This document shows, one piece after another, positions 13,097 through 27,639 of a stretch of DNA of 64,000 nucleotides (positions are counted from its first letter, which is position 1; the number at the start of each line of letters is the position of its first letter). Position numbers and translations under genes: made by a program. The notes beneath the pieces were generated by a model. The model had not been told where the DNA came from, ran no database searches, and saw only the letters and a program-made list of their open reading frames with translations. This DNA is from Aquila chrysaetos chrysaetos (taxonomy: Eukaryota > Chordata > Aves > Accipitriformes > Accipitridae), in assembly GCF_900496995.4 (NCBI RefSeq), contig NC_044027.1, positions 16,764,743 through 16,828,742 of the forward strand, written 5' to 3'.

Positions 13097-16000
13097 ATTT
13101 TCCCTTCATGTCAGCTGTGTGTAGAAAGATAGTGTGTTCTTTGCTGATCAAGACAGAAAAGTGTCTGGTCTCATAGTGATCTAATTATAATTTATATGCC
13201 CTGTCTCGCACTGGGGAGTCCCAAAGCCTTGTAGACGTGCTGACTTATTGATCGTAGCATGTGATTTTAGCAAGGAAGAGACTTAGAACTGAATGATGAC
13301 ACCGGTACAAGCTATGACAGGCTGAAGACGACTGCAGATCTGTCCTCCAGTCTGCTACTGGAAGGCCTGTGGTTATATTCCCCCATTTCTGTCTCAAGGA
13401 CAACTTCCCATCTGCCTCTGTCAAGCAGTGGATGGGGAAAACCCTCAGAGATGGAGTCTGCTCAGTGCCACCATTCCTGCTCCTGAGCCGTGTTCCTGCA
13501 GCTCCTGGCCCGTGAGCAGGATGGTAGGAAAAGCCACATCAGAAACATTCCAGCTACTGGGGAGAACGATTTGGGGACTGGGAAAACTGCAGACTTCAGT
13601 TGTTCTTCGTGGGTTTTGCATTTTTTCCTAGTGAGGTACAGTGCACGGAAAACCATCGTACACTATGTGGTCAGCATTTTTACCATAAACAGAGCAGTTG
13701 CACATTTTTAAATTATTATTAGCTTAGCTGCCGCTGGGAAGGTTGTCTTAGCCTCCTCCAACAGAACTAAACCAAACATTCATTGGTTGCACAAGCTCTT
13801 GACTCGTCGTGTGTTAGTATGAATGCATGGCGCTCCCATAACGTGCACTGTCTCACATCTGTCCTCCCAGACACTGACCCTTCTTCCCCCCAAGCCAGAG
13901 GAAAGAAGTCCGAGCAGGCATGCCTCGTCAGAGGAAATTATTTTCAGAGAGATGGGTTGAACTTGTGGATTCTGAGCAGAGTCCAAATTGTCTCAGACTT
14001 CAATACACGCCTTCATTCCCCAGTTGTGTCAGCCCATCCTAAGTTGAAGAAGTCACTGCCAAAGGAAATCTGGACCCAAATTTTGAATTCCAAACTCTGA
14101 AGCTGGCAATATTTGTATCAAGAACTATGACAAAATTAGGGAAGATTTTCATGGCCAATTTTTTCTGCCTGGATACAGCTCGTGCCATTCAGGTATGCCA
14201 ACATCAATACCAATTTTGTGAAATATTTTTATGGCGTTTTGCTGTGCCTATGCCACGGGAAAAAGGCATTACTTTATTAGGAATGGTCTGTAGAAAGAGC
14301 ACATAGCAAATCCAACTTCTCCTCCTCATCCAAGGGGCATCCATCAAAACAAAGTTTGGACTAGAAGCAGCTGTGAGTCTCAGCCTGAACCTGGAGTGAC
14401 CACCCCGCTGTCAGGGGAGGAGGATTTCAACCTCCAAAGCCCTGCCGAACGGAGACTGCCAAGAAACGTGGCAGTCTGCAGCGGTAATCTCCCTGCCATG
14501 AAGATCTGCCGCAGCCACAGCTGGTAGCAGTGTGTTCGGGCGCTGGTAATTGCCACTGGATGGGAATGTGTCCCGCATCCCAGCACCGGTTCACTGACCT
14601 CCCCAGACCTCCTCAGCCCGTGCAAGGATCTCAGGGCTTTCACTCCCTCGACAGCCCAGGCAGGCTTCATTCTCTGCAATTAACAGCTACGTTATTGTCA
14701 GCCGAGTAACTGTATACTCCATAGGCGAAACGCAGGAGATCTTGTGACAGCTACCTCGTCTCACAAAGCAGGGGATGTTGAGCGAGACAAAACATCCCAT
14801 TCCCTCTCCTCCCTTGTTAAAATAAATGTCATATACTCTGATCAGCCTCTGTGTACATGCACTCAGCCAGCAGGAGAAAATCAAACATCAAAAGGAAAAA
14901 AAAAACCTAACAGGATATTGACATCAATAGGAGTTCTGTGAATAGAGATGAAATGTAAAATTGAGTTGCAATCCGGCTGATAGAAGTTAAAGACGCCGTT
15001 AACCCTTGAGCAGATCTGCTGCTGACATGAAAGGGAGGAGAACTGTTAAGGCTCAGGGCTACTTGTTCTTACACAAGCACCTGGGCTGTGCTTTTCTCAG
15101 AAATCTGGAGGGAATTTGGCACCCAAATTCCTTGGAAAGTTAGACATACAATGCTATAGGTTCCTTGGAAATTGCCGCTTCTCTCTAATCACTGCTACAG
15201 ATCCAACATGTCAATGGGGAGAAAACCAGTTTCCTTCATTTTTCTCTTGCCATAGTTTTTCCATTGCTTCTTTTTTAATGGAAAGAACTCTCTCTGCCAG
15301 TGATGAAGCAAAAAAAACGGATGACAAAGGAGAGAGCAAAGATGCAGGACAAAATTTTCTGCCAGGATTTTTAGTCTGAAATAAAAAAAGAACCAAGAGA
15401 AGCTCCTGATGGAGAATTCCTAGCAGCTTTAATGTCACAACCTCTGACCTTTGGCCATTTCAGCCAAAAAGCTCCTGCAGACACCCTGACGTATTCCCAG
15501 CGCTGTGGTCTGTCCACTGGCTCTGGAATAATCCACCCTTGCAGAAACAAAGCTCAGTTTGGGAAATCAGACCCCAAATCCATTTCTGGGGTGTCAGCAA
15601 TCCAAATCCACTCCCACTGGCTCGGACACACCAACTATAACCCCCACCCGAAGACCGTGCCCTAACAGGACATGACCCCTAGCTGCAACCTGAAATGCAT
15701 GATGTTCATATGTATCCTTAGAAAACTCCATTTATTTTCTTAACATTTTTTTTATTTGCTTATTTTAAGAAATAATCAGGCGTAGAGTTTGTATTAAAGA
15801 CTGGCTCTTCTTGCACATTTTTATCTGACAGAACAAAGGGATTTATTTCTGCAGTGAAGAAACAGCAAAATAACTTGCAAAGGCACACTGTAATTCCATC
15901 TATTTGAAGTTGTTTCTAGCTCTGCAGCAGCCCCAGATAACTTACAAAGTTGTAAGTTCAGAAGGGATTTTTATCTCGCTGCCTGGAAAAGCATCGCCTT

Positions 16001-17479
16001 GACTTTATCGGTGGAATCTCAGCATGAGGCTGTTGTTTAAATAACAGGAAGCGAGAGCGGTCGCCCCAGGTCCAAGTTTGCCCCAGGATTTGGGATGAAA
16101 GCCTGGCTGTCTGGCGGGGGACCCCTCTCCCCAGAAGAGAGCCGACCCATGGGCTTTTGTGCCATGGCGGAATCTGGGAGAGACTCACAAGACCTGTTGT
16201 TTTCCTGGGTCTGGACATCCCCACCGCTTCAGGGGACCTCGGCACAAAGTGTAAAGCGAAGCCTTGATGGAAGAAAGCAGAATAACTCCGTGCTGAGGTT
16301 TCCTGGACCACGGCAGGGTGAGCGGGTCCCATCCCTGACACAGACAGACGCATCCCCACCAGGACTTGGGTTTGACTCTCAATCACTCTGCTCAGACGAT
16401 GCCAGTTGTTAACCAGCACCACTTGCTTGGCCTGAGCTGACCCGGCTGATACCTGGAAGCAATGAAGCAAAGAGGCCATGAAGGCAAAGGGCTTGTTATT
16501 TAACGTGTTTCAACCCTTGAGCAGGCCTGTGGTGTCATGCATTCAGGAGGGGAAAGGCAATTTGCTCCCGGGGTGCTGCTGCCTGGGGCTCCCGGGGTCA
16601 TGACGGCAGGACCTGAACTTCTCACAGCTCCCCTGTGCTGCATGCATAGGTGCCTTCAGGGTTTGCTGCTGCTTAACTTCAGGTTTTCAGCTCGCATTTC
16701 TTCTCCTGATTTTTAGAAACAGCCTTAATTATTCCCTGTTGCAGCAGGATTAGGACAAAGTTGACTAGCTGCAGGTTTTCCCGCATGTGAGCTCGGGCAG
16801 AAAGCAATTCCCACCCGTGCAATGCTGCAGACCTGGGCCTTAACAAGCATTACAGTTGGATTTGCATTTCAACTTCACTACAGACAGACCTTTTGGGACA
16901 AAATGTGTGTGTCCCCTGCCAGGAGGGACAGGTAGGAGGCTGCGGGTGCTCAGCTCCGAGCAGGATCGAGCGATGGGTTCATTATGAGTCCAGCTCTGCC
17001 TTTCGGACCTGGGATCCCATCCATGCGGTATATCACAAAGGCGATGACACAGGACATATGGAGCTCTGTGTTTCAACATACATTTTCAAAAAGCTATTTA
17101 ATACATTCCTTCGCACCGAGTAATGCATTGGAAAGGATCCAGGCTTGGGGATGTTTCTATAAACACATCATCTCTTGCTGCTCTTCTACCTCTTTTGCTG
17201 AGAGCTGAAGGATGTGGTGTTTCCCTCTCTTGCTGTGGAAACCTTGGATGTTGCTTAAGATCTTGCTGGTCCATTAAAGCACAATTTTTCATTCTTACTC
17301 AACTTTCAAGTCAGGGTAGTCCACGTCAGAAAACCTCACAGTCTGTGGTGTTTCATATAGTCTGTGCCTTGAGGAGATGATTTCCTAGAAGCAGCCTTCT
17401 ATTTCTCCAGCTATGAAAACATTCCCAGTACATCCTGTATGTGGAGATGATTATATGCAGCACACACCCCCATTAGACT
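13097..17479. other. Intergenic DNA, no gene seen
   Basis: Mixed DNA, slightly more GC at 16040-16420 where frames on both strands overlap. No splice-flanked frame with coding character was found. Confidence 0.55.
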
Positions 17480-17960
17480 GTTTTTTCTAGCTTTTTATTT
17501 GTTTGAATTGTTACTAGAGATAGGTGACATTTTCTCACAAAGCTTTCTCAACTGGAAAATGCAGGTTCAAAGATACTAGAGCACTTTGAAAATGTGTATT
17601 GAACCTACCTATTTCATCATTTAGGGAAAGATAAACATTCAAAGTTATTTTGAAATAGAAAGTTGTTAGAAACAAGCTATAGATCTTTATTTCTATAGAA
17701 CCAGCAAACAAATATATATGATATGTTGAAAATATCAAATCTGTTAGGTTGGGATTTTTACTTAAAAAGAAAAAACATTTTAAAGCTTGGACTCAAACCT
17801 GGATGCTTTGTTCAAACCCAGGCAGATGTATTCCAGTTGGGGAGGAGGAGGTATTCAAAACAAAGTTTGATTGTTTTCCCACAATTTCTAAATTGCCAAA
17901 AAGCCAAATCAACATTGGTTGTTACAGCCTGATATTCAAATCCACCCTTAATTGAGTCTG
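17480..17960. other. AT-rich intergenic island
   Basis: Noticeably A/T-rich, CpG nearly absent, no simple repeat. It contains no recognisable gene; a conserved element is possible but unsupported. Confidence 0.35.
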
Positions 17961-20900
17961 AAACTACCACAGTTGCTTATTTCCCAGAGAACAAAAACTT
18001 GGTGTTTAAATTTTACAGTGGGAGGTGGTATGAAAAAGCTTTCCTTGACTGTGAGGGGCAGGAATCAGCCTCTGTCCTCAGCAGCTTGGGGATACCCAGA
18101 GCATCCTGAAGACTGTGCTGAAATTAGTGATTCAGCAGTAAAACCAATGGAAAATTACTATTTTTTACAAAATAGTTTGCATCTGTAAAACATAAATCTT
18201 TCCAAGAAATATGTCTTTTGGGGGGAAAAATTCTGCTGAGGGGGTGGTTCCTGGGTGCAGGGTAGGATAGCCAGTGGAAATGGGAACCACCCCAGAGCAC
18301 ATACTGGAAGCATGTGTGAGAGCCCCAGTATGTGCCTGATCCAGGTCTAACCCCCCTCAGGGAGGTCTCACAGTGTCCATCCACCTCATTTTCTCCTCCT
18401 GGATTTACTCAGCTTGTTCCCAAAAGAGACAAACTGGGAAGAGCAAAGGCCCTGGAGCTAAGGACTGTCTGAGCTGAGTCACCCATTCACTCTTGTGCTC
18501 TCTCCCAGAAATGCAGTGACGGGTCCCCTTCTCCCTGCGAGGCAGATCGAGAGCAAATGTCATGGTTGTGACCTTGCCACTGTTGCATTTCTTGCTCTCC
18601 TGCCAGCCCAGTTCAGCAGTTTTCCTCATGGCAAAGAAATCTTTCTCACAGCCTTTAACTTACATTTTTGGTCAAGTTTTCAGAGCTTGTCCTTAATAAT
18701 TTGGACTCTATTTTCCTACCAGTTTTTGACTCTGATCCAGCCCATCATATCTGGAAAGAGCCTTTACTCAGCAAGTCTTCACTTTTTCTTTTTCTGTCTA
18801 TGTTGAAGTTCTCAGTCTCCAGGACAAATACTTTCAAAGCAAAGCAAAATGTAAGAGTTAATTGGAAGTCACAATGCAAAGTGCCCTCCATGCACACATA
18901 AATGACCATTGCTGCTCTGAACTCCTGGACAAATTATCCGGACCAAGCAGCTTGTGCTGATGCTGCACCTTTGCCTTCCTGCTCATGCAATGGGCTTTGA
19001 TCGCATCTGCAATCCTGACAACTTTCATCTACTAGCGATCACAGAGATTCTCCCATGAGCTAGTGCAAAGCAAGCATAAAGGGAGAAGGTGACTCCACTG
19101 ACCCTAATTAAGAATTTATAATTAATAAAACATCTCCAGAATTACTTTTTCTGCAGCATTCCACTGGCTCTGCTGCACGAGTAACACATGAAGCATCCCT
19201 GAGGCTCAGGATTTACTGATGCTATCCTAAAGAAGGGGATAAATGAGGGCATGAACAGAAGGGAATATGGCTTCTTGGAAGATGATGTGCAACAATTAAT
19301 TCCCAAAGTATAGATCATGGCCTGACTCCGCCTGGACCTTTGCTTGTGTCCAGAGCAGCTCCCAACAGCTGTGCTGCAAGGATGTGGTAGAAGGCGTGTC
19401 CCATATTGCCTTGTCCTGCACCATCCATAGGTATCTCAGGAGGGCATGGTGGCTTATTTCTCCCCACAACTGGCCATCACTAGGCACCAGAGGCAAGTGC
19501 AGTAATTTTCTAGGTAGTCCACAAGCCCTGCTCATTGCCCATTAGGGTCTGTTTAGAGTCAGAAGGAATGGACAATAAGTTAAGGTCGTGTTTCTATTTT
19601 ATTCAATTTTCATTAACGTCTTTACGTGCAAGCAGAGATAAGCAGGTTCTGCTGTGCTTTACTCTCCTGTTGCAAGCATGAAACATCACTTTTAATAGAT
19701 CTTCTCCTTCTTCCCCAGAAATACTGACTGAACATGTGTAATTAGAGCCAAAGTCATGTGTCTGCATTCAGAGACACATACCAATAAATGCAGTTTGCAT
19801 TCGCAGCAGTCTGGAGTTAAATCTAGGGGCTGGATCAAGATATCTCCAGTTTTATTCTAATTGCTGATTGGACTCTGAGAACTCTTTGATTGAAGTAACA
19901 AGGAAAAAAGTGTGTGTACCATTTCATCCAATTTCCAGAAAGCACTAGGCATGAGAACTGGACTCCCAGTTTAATTTATGTTGTGAGAATCCCTCACTGC
20001 ATAATGCCTCTGTTTCCAGATATTATTAACAGAGCTGGAGTGTCCTTCCATGTGTTCTGGTGGAAAGTAACTATAAATCAAACATGCTTCTGGGATGATT
20101 GCAAAACCTCCATGAAACTTGACTCACAGTCTAAAAATGTGCTTGTGGAATGGTTGTGGTTGCATCATGTAGGTGCTGCAAAGCAAACACAAATTGGGGA
20201 ACATCCTCTCCCCCATCGGTGCTCTTTCCTGCAGCACATTGCCACACGTTTCCTCCCCAATGGGTTTGCAGGACACTGAAAGTGGATCTCCAGGAACTTG
20301 CAGTGCTCCTCTCCATCTCTGCTTCCACTGTTGCTTTTCTTAGCAGCAAAAGAATCACTGGAGCTGGGATCAAAGAGGTTTGTTTTAGCTCCTGACCTCT
20401 ATTGCTGCAGTGAAGGAGAATAAAAGAGAAGGGAAGGGAGAGGAGAAACACATCTGGAGGCTGGTGCATGGCAGCCTGGCCCTCACTTCCAGTGAGCAGC
20501 ATTCGGAGAGGGAATTGCCTTTTGGATAGCTGATACGAGTCTCTGCTCAGGGGGTACCGGTGGGCCTGGGCAGGGCAGGGCAATTCCTGAATGCCAAATC
20601 AAATACAGCAAAAAGAATGTGGATTCTGCGAGAAAAATTATCCAGTGGAGAGAGGCATGAAACAGCCAACTGCTGGCTGGGTGCTGGGGATGGGCGCCCG
20701 GGTGGTGGTCCAAGGTCCTGGGGTGGACCAGCATCCTGGCATCCCGCTGCAGCCCCCGGGCCCATGCGTGGTCCAGTGCTGTGCTTGGGAACGTAGGCAT
20801 GGCCATTTTGTGTGGGCAGCTCCAGTCTCATGGTTTGCCCATTGCCGGAGCCATCCTGCACCATCTTCCAGGTTCTTTATGATGTGGAACCAGTAGGGAG

Positions 20901-22000
20901 GGGAAAAGAAAGGAAAAAGGAAAAAAAAAGCAAAACAAAACAACACTTTTCTCTGTGACCCTCCTCTGGCCTCTGCTTACAAAAAATCCTGGCATCCATA
21001 ACGATCAGGTTTTTGATTGAACGATGTTTTAATTTAGGATATATTAAAACAGCATGTTTTCCATGAAGGATCTCAGCATAGAAAGGGAAGAGGAGGCTCA
21101 CAAGAACCTCTTCAGCTTCAGAGTCACAACATGTGCCCCAGATGCCATCACGACATCTTTGATAGGCAGGCCAGTTGATTTAAAAGAGGGCAAGGGGGTT
21201 CAGCTAATTGAAACCATTGTGTTATGATAACCAAATGTCCTACATCTTTTGCATCTCCCATAGATGGCAATGCATACTGAAAAAAAGAAATAATAATGCT
21301 ACGTCCGTTTTCAGGGAGAGATCAAAGGATCTCCTGGAAAGAGGAGCCCAGTTGTCCCTTGAATGCATCTGGGCTGCAGACAGCCTCTGGAAAAGCCTAT
21401 TTCATTCATTCACGAGGCAGAGGAATGCTGTCTGGATGCTTTGAAAAGTGCCTGGGCTGGTTGAGGGAGGAAAAGGCTCTGTGTAAAGGGAGCTGTGGGA
21501 CCTCAACATGGCTTTTGTGGCCAGCCATGCCCAGGTCATCTAACTGTGCCTTGCCTTCCTATTGCAATGGGGTCCTCTGACTGTGCTGTGCATTTCAGAA
21601 AGAGATACAGCTGGTGCTGTGGTACCCGTAACACTGATTGGGGTCTGTAACGAGAGATATCTGGCAATCGGGGAGCAGGAGATGCAGTGTTGCAAACACA
21701 AAAAGAAATAAATTCAGTGGTATCGGGAGACCAAAGTTCCCTGTAATTCCTGGCATACTCTGGGGTGAACAGCATTCTCCAGACTAATTGCTGTCTTTGG
21801 AGAATTAAGCCCCAGAGCTAATGTACTCCTTGAAAGCATCTTGGCAAAAATGTATTTCTTCATCCAGACCGTGGCCTCCGAGGTAGCTCTGACCCCGCTT
21901 CCTTTCAGCTTGAATTTGGACCAGAGTTGGTGGATACAGCAAAGCTTTCTCCGCAGCAAAGGAGATGCTGTCCGGATGAATCAGAATCATCCCAGCCCTG
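17961..22000. other. Intergenic DNA; possible MIR-like trace at about 18555-18640
   Basis: The stretch near 18565-18640 (tgtgaccttgccactgt ... cagttttcctcatgg) follows the central core of MIR-type SINEs on the plus strand, but the match is short. The rest is ordinary DNA with an AT-rich patch at about 19080-19145. No gene seen. Confidence 0.35.

Positions 22001-22027
<27 letters not shown>
22001..22027 (+). repeat. Pure A27 tract
   Basis: Twenty-seven uninterrupted A's between GC-rich flanks. A pure tract is young or still unstable. It could be the tail of a retroposed copy, but the upstream 150 bases show no AATAAA and no gene I recognise. Confidence 0.95.
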
Positions 22028-22032
<5 letters not shown>

Positions 22033-25000
22033 GTCCCTCTTGGGATCGCCCCGACACGTTCTTCTGCAGAACATCTGCTCGTGCACACCCAGCTGCTGCC
22101 GCTGCTCCCGCCGGGGCTGCCGCTCACCTTCCCTGCTCCCGGGGCGCTCGCCTGACCCAAGCAGCTCGGCATGTCCAAGAACCACTTATGCAATGGCTTT
22201 TGGGTCTTTTATCAGGGAGATATCTCCTTCATTTATAAGTTAGCACTGTTTCTGCAGTAAGGGGAATGGCAGTCCCCGAGAATCAGATGGTCTGAAGGCA
22301 CCTTGCTGCGCCCCTAAAGGGATGGACCCGATTTCTCCCCCCCCGAAAAGGCAAACAGCCACCAGCGTAACTGCAAACGAAGCTCAGACAACCTGCTGTA
22401 ACCGTGGGACCACTCCTTTTCCTCATCACAGGACAAATCCCGTCACAGGCTAAATTAAAAATAACACGTACATAATTAGCGTAAACTAGAAACTGAATAT
22501 GGAGGGGAAAGGAGAGATTTGTTCCTCTGGTGCAATTTGGCCCTGCTCTGGATGCCTCCAAGGATGCCTCTGTCCCTTGCTCGTGAAGGTATTTCTGAGG
22601 AAAAAGGGGTGGGTTTTGCTGATTTTGGAAGGCATCTGATTGCACCAGATGGTAAATGTATATTTTTTCATTCTCCTGGGAGGATGCCCTGTGAATCACC
22701 TAACAGGGCTTTATTGCTTTCTTCTGCATCCCCTGGCAAATTTCTGAGTGCAAAAACTCTGTTTTGTTTGCATTTATAGTGAGGCATTTGGAAACATCTG
22801 CCAACAGCTCAGCTTACCAACCAGACAGAAAGCCCACTTTCATTTACGAGTATTTTAAATAGCAATTAAAATTACAGACCATCTTCTCCTCATACTTCCA
22901 CGAGCAGAAATATGAGTATGGCCTCTAGAAATCCAGAATAACTGGAAGCAGAGCTTGCTCCTATGCTTCGTCAAGCATTATGCTGAATACAGAACATAAC
23001 AACAACAAAAAAACTTTATTAAATGCATAACACCGAGTGGATAGTTTTGCTACACATTTATGAGATATTGGAAAATTCAGCTCCAGCCCTCATGTTTCAT
23101 CAGCTGCAGCTAAATGCTTCAGTACAGATGGACAGAGCCCAGATGGCAACCTCGTCTGTGGAATTTGTCTCTGCTCTGGACCATATGCTGCTCAGAAGTA
23201 AAAAGGATGCAGAGCTTACTTTGAAGCCTGGTCTCCGGTGCTCTGCGGCGGACGGGTGCCACATGGAGACTCAGACCTCCTCATCTGCATGTGACCGACC
23301 TGTGAACTGAATCCTGGTGACATGGCAGGGACGTGGTGCTGGCAGTCCCATCGGCGCGTACTCGTGGAGACGCATCCTACCAGGCAGTAAGGGCTGTCCC
23401 AGGGAGCCGTGGACGTTCACGTTGGGACTTTGTGATGCCATTACTGGGACAGTCAATAAGACAGATGGGGGTGTCATCGGGGCAAGATGTGCTTTTAGGA
23501 TGGAGTTAGCAGAGCGTGAAAGCTTTGGTGGTTTGGGCTGAGCACTTCCCTAAGAGCACGGAGTTTTTCTTTCTGGAGTACGTGAGAGCTGAGCAAGCAT
23601 CTTCAGCAACAGTCTTTATAAGTCTGAAGCTGAATTCTGTCTCTTCCCTGAAATACTGCTGCTCTGCATGTAGAAATTAGCCTTCTTTATGCCTTCCACA
23701 TTCCCATGACATTCTGTTGAAGGTGCCAAGCTTTGGATGAGTAACATTCCCCAACTGTGCATCAGTTTTATCAACACCTGGTTAGCCAACCAGCAGAATC
23801 AGTGTGAGAGGAGGATGAATAGGGCTCCTAGACACATGCCTAATTGCTAAGACTTAGTTTTCATCCTCAGGTCTGCTGTGTGTGGCTTGGCGCACGGTGG
23901 AAACTGGGGATGAGGCTGTCTTGCTTCAGCACGGAGGGGCACTTTTAATGAGCCGCTCACTGAGTCCCCAGATCAGAGAAAGGATCTGGGGATAACAAGA
24001 TGCAAGTAGATGCTTGACAGAGGCACAAATGGCTGTTGGAGAAACCATAAGAGGGGGAATAAACAGATTTAATGAAGCTGTGTTTGCTCAGCAAGGTGTG
24101 CCATGACTGATACCTCACCTCCATTTACCTTTGCTCCTGGGCATGGGGTGCAGCTCATGGCAAACTCCAGGAGACCTTCTCCATCGGTGCCATCCCCACC
24201 GCACCGCTGTCCTTGCAAAGGGGAATGCAGTACAGCTGGGTGGCCTCCATCCGCCCTGCACCACAGTTCCCCGGGCCCCAACTCCCTTACCCAAGCAGGG
24301 ACCAGGCAAGACCTTCTGAGAGTCCTGTGCAATGCTTATATTTCAGAGACATATGTTTTTAAAGGTAGCAGATGTTAGAGAACGCCATTTGCCAATTCTC
24401 TTTGGTTTAACCACTGCCCTGGGAGCTTTTCCCTTATTTATTACCTTCAAAAGCAGGAGCGTGGTATCAGCCTTCATGGAGAGGCAGTTTAGTGATCCCC
24501 TTTTTTCATCCTTCCCTTGCACTACACAACTTTTTTCCCTTCCCAACCCCTTGGCATCACCATGGGCCCTTGGATCTGGGCAGTGAGGTCAGAGCTGGAT
24601 CATTCCCCTCCCACTTTCACCCTCCTGCTCCCCACTCCCTCCATCTCACATTTTGGCACAGCTCTAATAGAGAAGTAGAGAGGCATTTTTATTGCACACA
24701 CAGCTCTGTGTATCTTTTCCTCAGCATTTGTTTTTCCTAGATATACACACATTTATCCACAGCCATTTCTACAGTCAGAGATGTTAATTTGGCATCATAC
24801 GTGGAAAGTTTTAGACATCTGATCAGAATCAGTACAAGCTTCTGGGAGTTGCTTGCCAGCTGAATGAAAAAGAAAGGGCCGATACTAAAAAGAAGCCTTT
24901 CCTTAATAAACATGCTGCAAATATAAACACTTAAAAATGCTATTAACTGCATTTAGAAAGTTCTGGTGAATCAATAAAGTGTGGAGGTGAAAGAGTCAAG

Positions 25001-27639
25001 CAGAGGCAACGAAACACAAACTGTTTTTTTCTTTGAGTGCCCTCAGAGATCAGGCTTTAAAAAGCTGCCTCTCAATCTGCATGTCTGATTTTCTATGTGC
25101 AACTTACTGTGTTTGCTTTGGGCCTCACCCAAAGTCCCTTAAGTCATTGCGATGGACTGGAGCGGTGCTTTGCCCTCCAGCATTCGTTGCTGCAGACACT
25201 GCATGAGCTGCAGAGTACCGAGCCGCCGCTGCCCTGGATGCCTCCAGGAGGGTTCGAGCACACAGCGTTACTCCATGAAATGCCACCGGCTGAGGGCTTG
25301 GCAGCTCTTGTTCAATCATTCCTGCCATACAGGAGTCCAGAACAGAAGAGATGAAAGCCTCTGAGCTGGCCCTTCCTGCACACCTTCTTTAGGTTTATCC
25401 CAAACCAAGCACCTAAAAAGCGGGGCCAGAAGGGGAGTCTCACATCTGATCCCACTCCACTCTCGCTCACACTGATTTTAGAAGCAGTGGAGACACAAAC
25501 CCTGGATTCAGGTGGCTCACTCTCCTGGTAAAGAGAGCTTGGTGACCCTGTGAGCTCTTTCTTTTCTTCTTCGCTCTTGTTTTTTTTTTTTTTCCTAAGG
25601 TACTCGGAGTTTGGCATGTCTAGAACTGCAGGTGCAAAGCTTAGAGGAAGGCTTGCTGGTAAGAGACCACGATCTTTGCAGAGGGGATTTGAGTATCTTA
25701 CCCATCGGCAGGAGGACTTTCCAGATTGCAGCAGCTGAACCTGCAAGAAACACAGTGCCCTCCAAATCCCCAGCAAATGCTCCAGGGACAGCCGGAGCCC
25801 GATGCTCTCCTGCATCGGCTGCTGCGATCACAGAGCAAACCCTGCCTGTCCCTGGCCCCCACCCATTCGCACCCCCCCATTGCCTAAGCCCTCCCTCCAA
25901 GGCATGTGTCAAAAAGCCACCTTCATTTTCCTGACATGCTTTTCCTGCTCCCAGGGCTGAATTAACACTAAATGAGACCCAGATTCCTCTGTAATTAAGG
26001 GCCTCTGTTCCACATCAGACTGTTACTGAAGATCCTGCTCTATTGCAAGGGAATTTGCCTGTTGCTTCTCCTTCTCCTCCTCCAACCCCAATGCCCCCCG
26101 CTCCCTCCTTCTCTTTACATCTTCTTGTCCTGTTCCCCTGGGATCCAGCTTCGTGTTCCCCCCCCCCACTGTCAACAGGGGATGTGAGCACGGAGGGCTG
26201 ACGGGTTTCTCCCACCGCTTCCCCTGTTCTTTGAACCGAGGACGGAGCACATGTTTTTCATGAATGAGAAAGCAATTTGAAGCCATGTAAATAAAAATAG
26301 CAGCAACAACCAAATCTAACAGAACAACCCGAAAAAAAAAAATGCTTGGGAATGGTCAGAAATACTTGTTTTCACTTTTCCCATGCAAGTTTTATTTCTT
26401 CTCAGCCTTTCCATCTTCCACGCTCTCCAGCTACCCAAGCTTGAGAAACCTCTAGAAAGGATTGGCCTATGACGGTGTAAAAAAAAGTGAAAAACCTCCC
26501 CAGAAAGCTCATTTGCAAGAGTGTGCTTCTATATCCCTGCGTTTTTGCAGTTTGTGGTAGGACTAGGGTTTATCTCCTCCACTTTAGCTCCAGCATACGT
26601 GTTCCTGGCTCCCATGGAGGCACCACAGAACGGCCCTTGCCAAACAGCATGCCAGAAACTTGACCTTCTCATGAACTTCAGGGCTATTTTCTAGTCTGCA
26701 CCCAGCTCCTTGCAGGCAGGACTGTCTGGCCAGTGGATTCTGGCCCTTTTGCATGGAAAATGAGATGTGTCGGCCTGCATGGCCGGGTGGCTTGCCAGCT
26801 GTGTCCCTAGCAGCACTTCACAGCCTCCCTGTGCTCCTCCCTTCCCTGTTCAACCAGTTGCCTTTGCTCGGAGTCGCTTTGCACATGGGTCTGCAATGAG
26901 GGGACCTGTGAGATCGTCCTCGGTGGCCTTGGGCCAGCTGGCTGACCCCCAGCTTTGCCACCGCAGCAACCAGCACACTCCTCGACACAACAGAACTTCA
27001 TGTACGACTTTTTTTTTTTCTTCTTCTTCCTTTTTCCAGGACTGCTCAACATTTTAGTTACATCTTTCCCCATTTCTCCAATTTTCAGTGCAGGGTACAT
27101 GGTGATCCTTACCCTCCCCTAACAGCAGCTGGTGCTTGCTTAGCTGGCGAAGGTCCAGTTTGCGCTGGAGCTAAACTCAGCGACACTCCTGACTCAAATC
27201 AATATTATCTACGCCAGCCTAAGGCAGTTTATGCTGATATTAATAATGAGGCATCAAGTTCCAGCGCTAAGGATCTGCATTAAGCTCACCGCTCAGGACT
27301 GCAATTGGATTTCACAGTAACCTCTGCTTCATTCCCTTGGTCACCAGCATTTGCAGGGGCTCCCAAACCTCGTCTGGCAAACCCCACCGCGCAGTCCCTT
27401 CCTCCCTCGGCACCTCTAAGATCAGGGACAACCTCCGTACTCCCAGACCGCTTCCCTGTTTCTTCTGCGCTTACTGCGTCAAAGGGAGATCTCTGGTTAA
27501 GTGGTTCTTCCAGTTACCCTATTAATGAGCCTTTTAATTAGTATCCTTTCTTGCTAAGTAATTGCTACAGCATGAGATCCACTTGGGAGATGCAAATGCA
27601 CTGGAAGCAGGATGTTGCAAGGTAGTGGAGGAGCTGAAC
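22028..27639. other. Intergenic DNA, no gene seen
   Basis: Mixed DNA. Small homopolymers: T14 at 25580-25593, A11 at about 26332-26342, T11 at 27009-27019 followed by TTC units. AT-rich patch with TAAT cores at about 27195-27270. Open frames over 25312-25934 lie on both strands and share no coding character. Confidence 0.55.
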
